A stretch of 30,900 nucleotides of DNA. It comes from Clostridiales bacterium UBA1390. GTDB taxonomy: Bacteria; Bacillota; Clostridia; Lachnospirales; Bianqueaceae. Of this stretch, positions 15,465-24,080 are shown in pieces; positions within the stretch are counted from its first letter, which is position 1, and each line of letters begins with the position of its first letter. The translations under genes and the position numbers were made by a program. The DNA is taken from positions 1 through 30,900 of the forward strand of contig DBQQ01000010.1 in the NCBI GenBank assembly GCA_002305315.1, in the 5' to 3' direction. The notes beneath the pieces are model-generated. The model was not told the DNA's origin and did no database searches. It saw nothing but the letters and a program-made list of their open reading frames with translations.

Positions 15465-16127
15465 TCAACGGATCACATGGAGGATATCCTTTTCCGCAGC
15501 TGCGGGAAATCGGCCTTTCAAATATTCGATGATTTTTTGCTTCGACGCCTCTGGCGTATCATGATATACCTGCTCTCGAAACTCTTCCCCGAAATACATT
15601 TCTGGTGTTGCATACCGGGCAACGCCGACTCCGTACGCCTGGCCCGCTTTATTCTTGGCATATTCAAAGTCTATGGTGATCACATACCCCATCATCTGCA
15701 ACCGGGTGACAATGGCGTCAAATTCGCCCCGCTTGGAAATCCCCATCTTCTTTCGCCACTCTCGGGAGAGGAGTGATCCCGACTCCATCAGGATTTTCAT
15801 GGCCTGATATTCTTGGCGTCTTAACAGTCCATCCTCGAAACGCGCGTCAAAGTCATAACCATCTCTTCTGTAATTGGCAAATGCATAGAACCACTCCTGT
15901 GTGATGAAACCAGCTTTCCCCGCGAAAAATTTGCCATAGGCACATTTTGTCTTCTGAATCACAGGACCCTTCCATTCCCAAGGCCCTTCTACGCCCTTTA
16001 CAAACCAAACCCTCGGATCCGTATGCTCCTCCACGGAAAATCCGGAAACGCGGTTCCTCAAAAATGGCAGAAAGCCATAGTCCTGCACCATCTTGACCAG
16101 ACCATCCTTCGTTTGTATCATCTGCAT
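15465..16127 (-). CDS. AlkZ-related winged-helix protein
   Basis: This 220-residue soluble protein resembles proteins annotated as AlkZ-related, distant relatives of the AlkZ/YcaQ DNA glycosylases; this is from memory. Landmarks are FSVEEHTDPRVWFVKGVEGPWEWKGP, CAYGKFF, the dense aromatic NYRRDGYDFDARFEDG and the winged-helix-like stretch GEFDAIVTRLQMMGYVITIDFEYA. Whether it has glycosylase activity is unknown. I chose the ATG at 16127 because AAGGGGG precedes it; the longer reading from 16169 runs through the upstream terminator hairpin. A second ATG two codons later is also possible. TATAAT at 16145-16140 could be its -10. It is convergent with the amt gene and unrelated to it in function as far as can be seen. 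Confidence 0.75.
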   Translation of the reverse strand: MQMIQTKDGLVKMVQDYGFLPFLRNRVSGFSVEEHTDPRVWFVKGVEGPWEWKGPVIQKTKCAYGKFFAGKAGFITQEWFYAFANYRRDGYDFDARFEDGLLRRQEYQAMKILMESGSLLSREWRKKMGISKRGEFDAIVTRLQMMGYVITIDFEYAKNKAGQAYGVGVARYATPEMYFGEEFREQVYHDTPEASKQKIIEYLKGRFPAAAEKDILHVIR

Positions 16128-16153
16128 GCACCCCCTTATATTATACGATAAGA

Positions 16154-16183
16154 GGCGCCGCAAGTCCATAGGCTTGCAGCGCC
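16154..16183 (-). terminator. Terminator of the Ugp-like operon
   Basis: GGCGC/GCGCC and GCAAG/CTTGC arms, separated by a C-A mismatch, enclose an eight-base loop about 37 bases past the binding-protein stop. On the minus strand it ends in CTCTTAT, a modest T-tract. Confidence 0.65.
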
Positions 16184-16219
16184 CCTTTCGTTTAAGATTT
16201 AAGGAGGTATTGTCTTATG

Positions 16220-17563
16220 TTAGTTTGCTACGCCCTCATTGGCGCTCGTGATCGCACTGTTCGTACTGGATACAGCCTGCTCTACCGCAGATGCTACATC
16301 TGATCCATTGAATACAGCTTCCAGCGCACTCTGCAGGTCAGTTCTCAACTGCGGCAGCTGAGACAGCAGGGGGCCTGCGGTGATCGAGTTTACCTGGGAG
16401 TTCAAAAGCTGCTGCGCAGCGACTTCCAGCTGAGGAAGTTCCGCATAGGTATTCTGCATGGTCTCTGTCTCATAAGCACCGTGGCAGATCGGGAAGTATC
16501 CCGTTCCACTCGCCCATTCTGCCTGCACTTCCGGAGAAGTCACATACTCGAAGAACGCCATAACACCGGCTTCAGTCTGCTCATCCATGCCGGCAGCCGC
16601 ACACAGTGCGCCGCCGCCCGCATATACGCCCTGCGCCTCGACACCTTCCGGTACCGGCAACGGCGCTATACCGACTTCAAATTCGCTGCTGTCAATGACA
16701 TTCCGGGCACTCGCAGAGCTGGCGATAAACATGCCGATCTGCTGCTGCGTGAAACCACTGATCGTATTGGTACCATCTGTACCATAGTTCAGGAGATATC
16801 CTGCATCCTGCAGGCTCTTGATCCAGTCATAGATCTGCGTGATCTGATCCTGATAGGAAACCTCTGTGGCACGGGACGCCCGACCATTCTCATTGTTGAT
16901 GATATAGCCGCCCATGTTGGTCACCATCTGATCCAGCGCGTATCCATATGCATACATGCCTACCGGAGTAATGCTGTCATTCTGTGCCGCGATCGCAGCC
17001 GCCGCCTCAGAAATTCCTTCGAAGGTGCTGGGGAACTCCGTGTATCCCGCAGCGTCAAACACACCCTTATTATAATATACAACCGGAGAAGAACAGTTAA
17101 ACGGCATCACATACAGCGTATCATTGACGGTATAGAAGTTGACAACCTGTTCCAGCAGATCGCTGTCATCGAAATCATATTTCTCAATGAGATCACTGAT
17201 AGAAGCAATCATGCCAGAGTCGATCATGGACTGCAGGTTCTGCTCCCCGATCTGAATGATGTGGGCGCTGCCTGCGCCATTCGCCATATTAAAGAACTTA
17301 CCAGTGGACTCGTCATAGGAACCCTGGTTTTCTGCCACTACGACGTACTGGTCCTGGCTGGCATTAAAGCCTTCCACAATCTGATCCAGCACTTCCTGGT
17401 TGTTTCCACTCATGGAGTGCCAGAAAGAAATCTGTACCTTTCCATCCGATGTGACGACAGAATTGCCGCCAGATGCACTGTCCGCACATCCACCCAGTAC
17501 GGTTACCAGCATCAGCACGCTGACAACCATCGCCGCTAAGCGTTTTCCAAAACTTTTTCTCAT
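16220..17563 (-). CDS. ugpB: UgpB-type ABC substrate-binding lipoprotein
   Basis: This 447-residue lipoprotein has a signal peptide ending in the lipobox VLGGC. Just after it, ISFWHSMSGNNQEVLDQIVEGFN and VVVAENQGSYDES match the N-terminal signature of the UgpB family, which binds glycerol-3-phosphate and related compounds; some UgpB-like proteins bind sugars instead. YFPICHGAY near the C-terminus is also family-like. The start at 17563 is preferred because GGAG lies eight bases before it; an ATG two codons upstream is only two bases from it. The binding protein is last in the operon, after hydrolase, ATPase and both permeases, and a terminator follows. Confidence 0.88.
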   Translation of the reverse strand: MRKSFGKRLAAMVVSVLMLVTVLGGCADSASGGNSVVTSDGKVQISFWHSMSGNNQEVLDQIVEGFNASQDQYVVVAENQGSYDESTGKFFNMANGAGSAHIIQIGEQNLQSMIDSGMIASISDLIEKYDFDDSDLLEQVVNFYTVNDTLYVMPFNCSSPVVYYNKGVFDAAGYTEFPSTFEGISEAAAAIAAQNDSITPVGMYAYGYALDQMVTNMGGYIINNENGRASRATEVSYQDQITQIYDWIKSLQDAGYLLNYGTDGTNTISGFTQQQIGMFIASSASARNVIDSSEFEVGIAPLPVPEGVEAQGVYAGGGALCAAAGMDEQTEAGVMAFFEYVTSPEVQAEWASGTGYFPICHGAYETETMQNTYAELPQLEVAAQQLLNSQVNSITAGPLLSQLPQLRTDLQSALEAVFNGSDVASAVEQAVSSTNSAITSANEGVAN

Positions 17564-17587
17564 TCTCATGTCTCCTATTTTCAGTAT

Positions 17588-18400
17588 TTATTTTAATGCT
17601 CCCTTGGTCATGCCTTCCTGCAGGCGTTTCTGACCGAAGAAGATTAAAAGCAGAGTCGGTAGCGAGGTAATCATGGCGCCGGCTGCCATCATGCCGTAAT
17701 CGCTGACTGCCTCGGTATTTTGCAGCTGTCTGAGGCCGATCTGTACGGTACGCACCGTGTCATTCGTCGTCGACAACAGAGGCCACATATAGGAATTCCA
17801 GCTTACAAGGAAGAAGTAGATGGCCAGTGTCACCACGGTGTTCTTCACCATCGGCGCCACCACCTTGATGAAGAAGCCGAAATCCGAGATGCCCACCACC
17901 GTAGATGCTTCCTTCAGTTCCAGCGGGATCTGCATCATATTCTGGCGGAACAGGAAGATGCCGAAGGTGGAAGCCAGACCCGGCAGGATCAGTCCCACGT
18001 AAGTGTTCAGCAGGTTCCAGGACCGAATGGTCTGGAAGTTTGAGATGACCAGAACCTCGCTGGGGATCATCATCGTCGCCATCATGATCAGAAACACGAT
18101 TTTCTTGCCTCGGAAGGGAATAAAAACAATCGCGTAGGCGGCCAACAGTGCAAAGATAATCTGCAGTGCCGTCGAGAGCACTCCCGTAATCGCGGAGTTA
18201 ATCATGTAATGCAGCAGGGGCTGCGTATTAAATGCATTGATATAGTTGGTCCAGTTCAGCGAATCCGGAATGTAGTCGCCCCGCAGAATATCCGACAGAT
18301 CGGAAAAACTGAGCGCTATAGAAAACAGCACCGGGAAACACATGAAGATCGCTGCGATCAGCAGAATGATATACGTAATAGTAATCTGTGTCTTTTTCAT
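17588..18400 (-). CDS. ugpE: ABC transporter permease, UgpE type
   Basis: This 270-residue inner-membrane permease has six helices and an EAA loop (LKEASTVVGISDFGFFIKVVAPMV) for contact with the ATPase. MMIPSEVLVISNF and the C-terminal GQKRLQEGMTKGALK are typical of the MalG/UgpE class. Its ATG overlaps the stop of the UgpA-type gene by four bases (ATGA), implying coupled translation and one membrane complex. The length is usual for the family. Substrate assignment rests on the UgpB-like binding protein 18 bases downstream. Confidence 0.92.
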   Translation of the reverse strand: MKKTQITITYIILLIAAIFMCFPVLFSIALSFSDLSDILRGDYIPDSLNWTNYINAFNTQPLLHYMINSAITGVLSTALQIIFALLAAYAIVFIPFRGKKIVFLIMMATMMIPSEVLVISNFQTIRSWNLLNTYVGLILPGLASTFGIFLFRQNMMQIPLELKEASTVVGISDFGFFIKVVAPMVKNTVVTLAIYFFLVSWNSYMWPLLSTTNDTVRTVQIGLRQLQNTEAVSDYGMMAAGAMITSLPTLLLIFFGQKRLQEGMTKGALK

Positions 18401-19323
18401 TGATAGGTCACCAGCCTTTCCGTCAGCTTGGTCTGCAGCTGGGAGATCAGGAAGATCAGGATGAACAGGATAATACCCTGCGCGGAAGCCAATCCGAACC
18501 GGAAATTGACGAAGGCGTCATTATACAGCTTATACACCATCAGATTCGTGCTGTTGTTCGGGCCGCCCGATGTCAGCATATCGATCAGGCCAAAGGACTG
18601 GAACGCGTTGATCAGCGAGATCGTCACCACAAAGAACAGGGACGGGGAAATCAACGGAATCGTTACCTTGCGCAGCCGATAAAAGAATCCGCCGCCCACG
18701 ATCTCCACACTCTCATAATGGGAATCATCAATGTTCTTCAATCCGCCCATGAGAACCAGATAGGAGAATCCGATGTTCATCCAGATGGAGACCGCCGCAA
18801 TGGAGTAGATCGCGAAATTCGTATCCGTCAACCATCCGATGGGCTCGCCGCCAAACCACTGTACGATCCGGTTCAAGAGACCCGCCGTCGGATGAAACAG
18901 GAGGTTCCAGAACACGGATCCGGCCGCCACAGAGATTCCCATGGTCGACGAGAAGATGGTACGGAACACGCCCATGCCCGGCAGATTGCTGGAAGACAGC
19001 ACCGCCAGCATGAGTGAGATAATCACGGTCAGCGGAACCGTCAGGATTGTATATAGAAATGTCGTTCCCAACGAATGCAGATAGGTTTCGCTCGTGAACA
19101 AGCTGATGTAATTCGAAAAGCCTACCATCTGCGTCAGCGCCCCTGTGTTGGAGGTAGCGAAGAAACTCGTGATGATCGTCTTGATAAAGGGATATATGAC
19201 AAATAGGATGAAGATCAGCATGGAAGGCAACAGGTAGATGATCCAGAGCGGAAGCCGTTTTTTCGGCTTCAACTCCTTCCCCTGCTTTCTTTTCGCATTC
19301 TGCGCTTTTCGCTTACGTGCCAT
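18397..19323 (-). CDS. ugpA: ABC transporter permease, UgpA type
   Basis: This 308-residue inner-membrane permease forms the channel with the UgpE-type subunit. A very basic N-terminus (MARKRKAQNAKRKQGK) precedes six helices. The EAA loop reads YESVEIVGGGFFYRLRKVTIPLI, with Glu-Ser-Val replacing the usual Glu-Ala-Ala. GGPNNSTNLMVYKLYNDAF is typical of UgpA/MalF-like permeases. I chose the ATG at 19323 because GGGGGTGA lies six bases before it; the longer reading from 19482 overlaps the ATPase gene by about 145 bases. The gene begins 14 bases after the ATPase stop. Confidence 0.9.
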   Translation of the reverse strand: MARKRKAQNAKRKQGKELKPKKRLPLWIIYLLPSMLIFILFVIYPFIKTIITSFFATSNTGALTQMVGFSNYISLFTSETYLHSLGTTFLYTILTVPLTVIISLMLAVLSSSNLPGMGVFRTIFSSTMGISVAAGSVFWNLLFHPTAGLLNRIVQWFGGEPIGWLTDTNFAIYSIAAVSIWMNIGFSYLVLMGGLKNIDDSHYESVEIVGGGFFYRLRKVTIPLISPSLFFVVTISLINAFQSFGLIDMLTSGGPNNSTNLMVYKLYNDAFVNFRFGLASAQGIILFILIFLISQLQTKLTERLVTYQ

Positions 19324-19337
19324 CGTTTTCACCCCCA

Positions 19338-20453
19338 TCAAGCGGTGAGGGCTGCATGGCCCTTGATATGTAAGGCAGCGCGTACCAATGCTCCCTCGGC
19401 GTCGTCGAAGAAATGGAAGTCGTCCGTAGAAAGGCGAATCGCAAGATCCTGTCCCGCTTCGATCATGTACTGTCCCGTCCAACGCGCGGTAAATAACTCT
19501 TTGCCTACCTCAAAGAGAACCTGGGTCTCATTGCCCATCATCTCGGTATTCACAACCCTGACATGGATCGCCCGGGGGTCTCCTTCTGCCGCCAGCTCGA
19601 TCTGCTCAGCACGCACACCGATCTGCCACTGGCTTCCCTCCGGCATGTTTTCCTTCTCTTCCTCACTCACCGGAACCAGGATGCTGCCATTCAGCAACAG
19701 GCCATCCTCCGTCATCCGCGCCTGGGCCAGATTCATCTGCGGGGATCCGATAAAACCTGCCACAAACGTATTTGCCGGCTGATTATACAGTTCCAGCGGC
19801 GTACCCGTCTGCTGAATCTTGCCGCCATGCAGCACCATGATATGATCGCCCATGGTCATGGCCTCCACCTGGTCATGGGTCACGTAGATGACCGTCAGCC
19901 CCAGCTTCTTCTGCAGACGACGGATCTCCGTACGCATCTGTCCCCGCAGCTTCGCATCCAGGTTGGAAAGCGGCTCATCCATCAGACAGAGCGGCGCCTG
20001 ACTTCATACGCTTCGCGCCAGTGCCACACGCTGACGCTGGCCACCGGACAATTCCCTCGGCTTTCTCTTGAGATACGGAGTCAGACCCAGCATCTCTGCC
20101 GCCTCTTCCAGACGGCGCTTCTGCTCTTCCTTTGGTACCTTCTTCACATCCAGTCCAAACAGGATATTATCCTTCACAGTCATATGAGGATACAACGCGT
20201 AATTCTGAAACACCATGGAAAGGTTGCGGTCCTTGGGCAGCATATGATTGGCGATCTTACCATCGATCTTGAGGGTTCCATCCGTGATCTTCTCCAGACC
20301 CGCAATGACGCGCAGCAGGGTACTCTTACCACAGCCAGAAGGTCCTACCAGTACATAAAACTCTCCCTCTTCCACATCCAGGTTGATCTTTTCCAAGATA
20401 TTGACCTTTCCATCATAGGACTTGGTCAGGTCATGCAGCTCAATCTTGCTCAT
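19338..20453 (-). pseudogene. ugpC: UgpC/MsmK-type ABC ATPase interrupted by an in-frame TGA
   Basis: The 371-codon frame encodes a CUT1-class ATPase: Walker A GPSGCGKST (residues 37-45), signature LSGGQRQRVALAR (about 136-148), Walker B LCLMDEP, the switch His in VIYVTHD and the C-terminal regulatory domain. Codon 150, at 20006-20004, is TGA, lying between the signature and Walker B. The spacing on both sides matches intact homologues exactly, so this is a nonsense change and not a frameshift. The truncated product would lack Walker B and could not hydrolyse ATP. Restart at an internal ATG (19982) has no ribosome site. The ATG at 20453 follows AAAGGAGA, two bases after the hydrolase stop. 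Sequencing error, recent mutation or read-through are all possible. Confidence 0.8.
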
Positions 20454-20455
20454 CC

Positions 20456-21256
20456 TTATTTTTCTCCTTTCCATGCACCGAAGAAATGCATCACGTTTAA
20501 ATCCTCTTCCATATCCGCGCCATGCGTGCCATGGCCCTGTTCATTCGTATGAATCCCGTGATCTGTCGCCCAACACAGAAGGGTATCCTCTGCCTTCCAG
20601 CATTCTTCTGCAGCTGTCGCCAATCTGTCGAAAGCCGCAATATGGTGCTTCAAGGCCGCCAGAGACTGCTCGGATTCCGGGAAGGTGCGATGCATGACAT
20701 CGTCATACTCCTGATTATAGACCACAATCACATCATAATCGCTGTTGCGAATGAGCTCCTCTGCCTGATCCGTCACTTCTCCATCGTAAGGAAGGATATA
20801 ATAATCAATGTTTCTCTCCTGGAACAGGATGGCCATGCTGGAATTCTCCACCGCCACCAGCGCGGTCTTCTTTCCCTCGGCTGCCAGGATATCAAATAGG
20901 GACTCCTGCTGCAGCACATGCTTCTCGTACTTCTGGATTCCATGTACACTCGGCTCTACCCCCGTATACATCGTCCCAAAACAAACCGGCGTCACCGATG
21001 GCAAAACGGTGCAGACCGGTACGCCCAGCTGCGTATGACGCAGCACGGGTACAAACCACTCCGTATACTTCTGAAACAGCCACTGTCCTACCGCGTCCGG
21101 GTTGTAAATCAATACCTTCTTTGCAGTTTCCACGCCCTGTTGTCTTAGTAGTCCTTCCAGCATCGAAAACGGCACATTCGCTGCCTTCGGCGCCGGAATC
21201 CCCATGCCGCCGGCCATTGTAGCCGCAAACTGCGTCATAGAAATCGAATTCTTCAT
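20456..21256 (-). CDS. Alkaline-phosphatase-superfamily phosphohydrolase
   Basis: The 266-residue enzyme belongs to the metal-dependent alkaline phosphatase superfamily (nucleotide pyrophosphatase/phosphodiesterase branch). Likely ligands are Asp54, the nucleophile Thr89 in SVTPVCFGT, Asp185/Asp186 and His189 in YDDVMHRT, Asp232-His233 (DHG) and His245 in GHGTHG. No signal peptide is evident, so it is probably cytoplasmic and acts on imported compounds. It is the first gene of the Ugp-like operon, and its stop is two bases before the ATPase start. This context suggests cleavage of a phosphodiester or phosphomonoester brought in by the transporter. AAGGAGAG lies seven bases before the ATG. The length is short for the family, and the substrate is unknown. 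Confidence 0.82.
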   Translation of the reverse strand: MKNSISMTQFAATMAGGMGIPAPKAANVPFSMLEGLLRQQGVETAKKVLIYNPDAVGQWLFQKYTEWFVPVLRHTQLGVPVCTVLPSVTPVCFGTMYTGVEPSVHGIQKYEKHVLQQESLFDILAAEGKKTALVAVENSSMAILFQERNIDYYILPYDGEVTDQAEELIRNSDYDVIVVYNQEYDDVMHRTFPESEQSLAALKHHIAAFDRLATAAEECWKAEDTLLCWATDHGIHTNEQGHGTHGADMEEDLNVMHFFGAWKGEK

Positions 21257-21575
21257 GCGTAATCTCTCCTTAAATCTTCAATATCAATCTTAAACGCCTA
21301 TGATTATACGTACCTTCTGTAAAATCTGTTCTCCCGGAACTGTGAAATTCAGGTAAATGCTTGTAAGAATTCCGTGAAGAAGTCTTTCGACCTCTCCTGC
21401 ATTTCTTGTACAATGCGTCAGAATATATACAGAAAGAAACAGGCAAAGAATCCCTTAAAAGCTCCTTTGCCTGTTTCTATTTTACCATGCATTCATATAA
21501 TGTCAACGCTCCAATTTCAGAAAATTGAATTTATAGCAATATCACAATTTTATTTTCCGAAAATTTCGTTATCCT
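21257..21575. other. Intergenic region: candidate promoter and 10-bp repeats upstream of the Ugp-like operon
   Basis: The 319-base gap holds no credible gene. For the minus-strand operon there is TATAAT at 21308-21303 without a good -35. Upstream of it are three TTTACA-like repeats on the minus strand (TTTCACA 21347-21341, TTTACCT 21357-21351, CTTACAA 21367-21361) spaced exactly ten bases apart. A weak or absent -35 plus tandem repeats suggests an activated promoter, possibly PhoP-like. A terminator hairpin at 21435-21478 ends the LysR genes. The rest, to 21575, is AT-rich and shows nothing I can name. Confidence 0.45.
21435..21478 (-). terminator. Terminator after the LysR pair
   Basis: AGAAACAGGCAAAG and CTTTGCCTGTTTCT form a 14-pair perfect stem around a 16-base loop. 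On the minus strand it is followed by TTCTGTATAT, on the plus strand by ATTTTA. It separates the LysR genes from the Ugp-like operon. Confidence 0.8.
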
Positions 21576-22514
21576 TTACAAGTTAAGTACCGGCTTCTCC
21601 AGTTCGTCCAAATATCCCCGTCCATACTTCTCCCAAAATTGTGGAAGATTCTCCTGCTCTTTTAGATATTTCATAAACTGCAAAACCGCCGGCGAGAAGA
21701 TCTGTTCCTTCTTCCAGACCAACACGGCCCCTGTCTCCAGCACAGGCGCCAGGGGAATGAATTTCGTCCCCGGATATTCCTGATTCACCTGAAAGCACAG
21801 AGCTGCACCCACATGCTCCCTGACCATGTAAGCCGCGTTCAGAAACAGATTATAGGTCGCCGCTACCTCCAGTTTCTCGTAATAGGGTCCAAACCAGTTT
21901 TCCAATTCGTTTCTGACAGACTCCCGATGCACCATGATGAGGGGGAGCTCCGAAAGTTCCCTGGCCGTGACCTCTTCTTTTTCCTGAAGCGGAGAACCTT
22001 CCCATACCAGTGCTCCCCACCGTTCCTTATAGGGCATCCGAATATAATTATATTTCCCCAGATCTACCGGTTCCAGCAGAAGCCCCATGTCCAAGCGTCC
22101 CTTCTCGATACGCTCTTTAATTTCATCCGCAATGGCCGTATAGACATGGAACTGTACCGCGGGGTGCATCTCCCGGAATTCCTGCATATACTGAGCCAGA
22201 AAAATCATATTCTGCGTCTCTCCGCATCCGATAGAAATCACGCCGCTGAGTTCCTTGTCCCGATGTGCAAATTCCTCTACGACTTCCTCCGTCAAATCCA
22301 CGATCTCCTGCGCTCTCCTGCGCAAAAGCATGCCCTCCTCTGTCAAGGCCATGCTATGATTGCTTCGCCGAAACAACTGCACGCCCAGTTCCTCTTCCAG
22401 CTGCATCAACTGCCGGGACAGGGTAGGCTGTGTCACATGCAAAAGCCCTGCCGCCCTTGTGATATTTTCTTCCTTCGCAATCGTTAGAAACACTTTCAGC
22501 ATCCTAAGCTCCAT
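21576..22514 (-). CDS. LysR-family transcriptional regulator (second of a tandem pair)
   Basis: This 312-residue regulator has an N-terminal winged helix-turn-helix (residues 1-60; ENITRAAGLLHVTQPTLSRQLMQLEEELGVQLF), a linker helix and a two-lobed effector domain (about 90-300). The late GYLDELEKPVLNL tail is not diagnostic. I chose the ATG at 22514 because AAAGGAG precedes it; the longer reading from 22565 runs into the upstream gene. It starts eight bases after the stop of the other LysR gene, and the two are not closely alike in sequence, so they were not made by recent duplication. The effector and targets are unknown. Confidence 0.9.
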   Translation of the reverse strand: MELRMLKVFLTIAKEENITRAAGLLHVTQPTLSRQLMQLEEELGVQLFRRSNHSMALTEEGMLLRRRAQEIVDLTEEVVEEFAHRDKELSGVISIGCGETQNMIFLAQYMQEFREMHPAVQFHVYTAIADEIKERIEKGRLDMGLLLEPVDLGKYNYIRMPYKERWGALVWEGSPLQEKEEVTARELSELPLIMVHRESVRNELENWFGPYYEKLEVAATYNLFLNAAYMVREHVGAALCFQVNQEYPGTKFIPLAPVLETGAVLVWKKEQIFSPAVLQFMKYLKEQENLPQFWEKYGRGYLDELEKPVLNL

Positions 22515-22522
22515 CCTTATAT

Positions 22523-23401
22523 TCACTCCTTTCTTTCGAATGCATCCTCGATCAGACGCATCCATTGTTCCATACCCTGCGATATATACTTACTGCGATG
22601 ATGAATCATATGTATCGTTCGATGGAGTACAAAATCCGGCACTCGGATCCGTCGCAGTGTTCCCTGCTGAATCTCTGTCTCGACCAGACGTTCTGGCAGA
22701 AAGGCAATGCCAATTCCCTCCTGCGCCGCCATCTTTAGCGCTTCTACAGAACTGCTCTCCCACGCTGCCTCCGCCTTATATCCTCGAGCACCCAGTGCAT
22801 GTTCCAGGATCTCTCGGGCGCCGCTTCCCCGTTCCCGCAGAAGCAGCGGACATTCCAACAGCTGCGAAAGACTCATCCGCCCTGGGTATACTTCTGGACT
22901 CCCCACAGGAATCATCTGATCATCCATCAGCGGTTTACAGGTTAAATATTCGGAATGCGGGATCCCCTCGATGACCGCCAGATCTAGCCCGTCCTGAAGA
23001 ATTCCCTTCTCAATCTCATCCGAAGCCTCAACCCTGACCCGTACTTCTAACTGCGGCCATGCCTCTTTCAGCTTTTTGACTACCTTCGGCACATAGCAGG
23101 AACCCACCGTCACGCTGCACCCCAATCGCAGCAGCCCCCGCTGATCCGGCGCACCCAATGTCCGTTCCATTTCCTCGAAAAGTCCTACGATATGACGCGC
23201 ATATGCCAGAAGTCTCCTGCCATCCTCTGTGATCCGCAATCTCTTATTCAGACGCTCAAACAGACAGATTCCATAATGTTCTTCCAGTTCATGAACCGCT
23301 ACACTCACCGTAGGCTGCGCAATATATAACTCCTTCGCTGCTTTCGTAATACTTTCCTGATCCGCCACCGCAATAAAAATCCGCAGATGCCTCAGTGTCA
23401 T
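22523..23401 (-). CDS. LysR-family transcriptional regulator divergent from the chromate-type transporters
   Basis: This 292-residue regulator has the LysR DNA-binding domain at residues 1-60 (ESITKAAKELYIAQPTVSVAVHELEEHYGICLF) and an effector domain whose LRLGCSVTVGSCYVP and GIGIAFLPE segments are typical of the CysL/CysB-like group. It lies 106 bases from, and divergent to, the ChrA-type pair. LysR proteins usually control their divergent neighbour and themselves from the shared region, and a perfect 16-bp palindrome lies there. It is followed within ten bases by a second LysR gene in the same unit. The ligand is unknown; an oxyanion would fit the transporters. Confidence 0.92.
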   Translation of the reverse strand: MTLRHLRIFIAVADQESITKAAKELYIAQPTVSVAVHELEEHYGICLFERLNKRLRITEDGRRLLAYARHIVGLFEEMERTLGAPDQRGLLRLGCSVTVGSCYVPKVVKKLKEAWPQLEVRVRVEASDEIEKGILQDGLDLAVIEGIPHSEYLTCKPLMDDQMIPVGSPEVYPGRMSLSQLLECPLLLRERGSGAREILEHALGARGYKAEAAWESSSVEALKMAAQEGIGIAFLPERLVETEIQQGTLRRIRVPDFVLHRTIHMIHHRSKYISQGMEQWMRLIEDAFERKE

Positions 23402-23420
23402 TGACCTCGCTCCCTTATAT

Positions 23421-23436
23421 ATAGTCTATAGACTAT
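23421..23436. promoter_or_regulatory. Perfect 16-bp palindrome between LysR and chrA genes, candidate operator
   Basis: ATAGTCTATAGACTAT is fully self-complementary and lies in the divergent promoter region. A second CTAT...ATAG pairing spans 23433-23455. The plus-strand -10 is probably TATACT at 23482-23487 with an extended TGG before it and a poor -35, as expected for an activated promoter. Assignment to the adjacent LysR is inferred. Confidence 0.6.
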
Positions 23437-23507
23437 GAACCATATTATATTATAGTAGTTCCATTATGAAAAATCAAGTGGTATACTCCCTTTGGAGGTG
23501 GAACTGA

Positions 23508-24080
23508 ATGCAAAAAAAACTGAAATTCTACATCACACTCTTCCTACAGACATTCAAGATCAGCGCCTTTACCTTTGGAGGCGGTTATGTCATTGTATCC
23601 CTGATGAAAAAGCAATTCGTGGACAAGCTAGGCTGGATTTCCGAAAAGGAAATGCTGGATTTTACGGCGATTGCCCAATCCTCTCCCGGCGCTATTGCGG
23701 TCAATGCTTCTATTCTCGTGGGATATAAAGTCGGTGGTTGGCTTGGCTCTTTCATCGCCATCCTGGGTACGATTCTGCCGCCTCTGATACTGCTGACGGC
23801 AATTTCTTTTGTTTATACCTGGTTCATATCCATCGATGCGATCCGCTATATCATGCAGGGGATGCAGGCGGGCGTGGCCGCCGTCATCTGCGATGTGGTC
23901 TGCGGCCTGGGCGTGTCCGTCTGGAAGGAAAGTCGGGGCATTGCCCTCATCACGGCTCTTCTTTCTTTTATTTTGGTCGCCTTTCTTTCTGTCAACGTTA
24001 TTCTGATCGTTGTTGTCTGCATCGTCATGGGAATCCTCATCTATGGAAAGGAGCGTGCGCGGCATGGAAATACTCCTTAA
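23508..24080 (+). CDS. chrA: Half-size chromate-type transporter, first subunit
   Basis: This 190-residue membrane protein is one half of a CHR-superfamily transporter (short-chain type). It has the signature FTFGGGYVIVSLM near residue 22 and the conserved AQSSPGAIAVN loop near residue 56, with five or six helices. Short CHR proteins work as pairs of homologous subunits, and the second subunit begins before this one ends. The family is named for chromate efflux, but in anaerobes the true substrate is often unknown. GGAGG lies nine bases before the ATG. Control by the divergent LysR gene is likely. Confidence 0.9.
   Translation: MQKKLKFYITLFLQTFKISAFTFGGGYVIVSLMKKQFVDKLGWISEKEMLDFTAIAQSSPGAIAVNASILVGYKVGGWLGSFIAILGTILPPLILLTAISFVYTWFISIDAIRYIMQGMQAGVAAVICDVVCGLGVSVWKESRGIALITALLSFILVAFLSVNVILIVVVCIVMGILIYGKERARHGNTP

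Noticed and set aside
16481..17539. A 352-residue open frame antisense to the UgpB-type gene
   Set aside because: It is rich in Arg, His and Ile with no recognisable domain or ribosome site, and the sense strand encodes a clear lipoprotein.
20004..20006. Selenocysteine or a reassigned TGA in the ATPase gene
   Set aside because: The position is not a redox or Cys site in the family, I saw no SECIS-like structure directly after it, and other genes here end in TGA.
19563..20552. A 329-residue plus-strand frame across the ATPase and hydrolase genes
   Set aside because: It crosses two genes on the other strand and is His/Gln/Leu-rich with no domain; it is a shadow frame.
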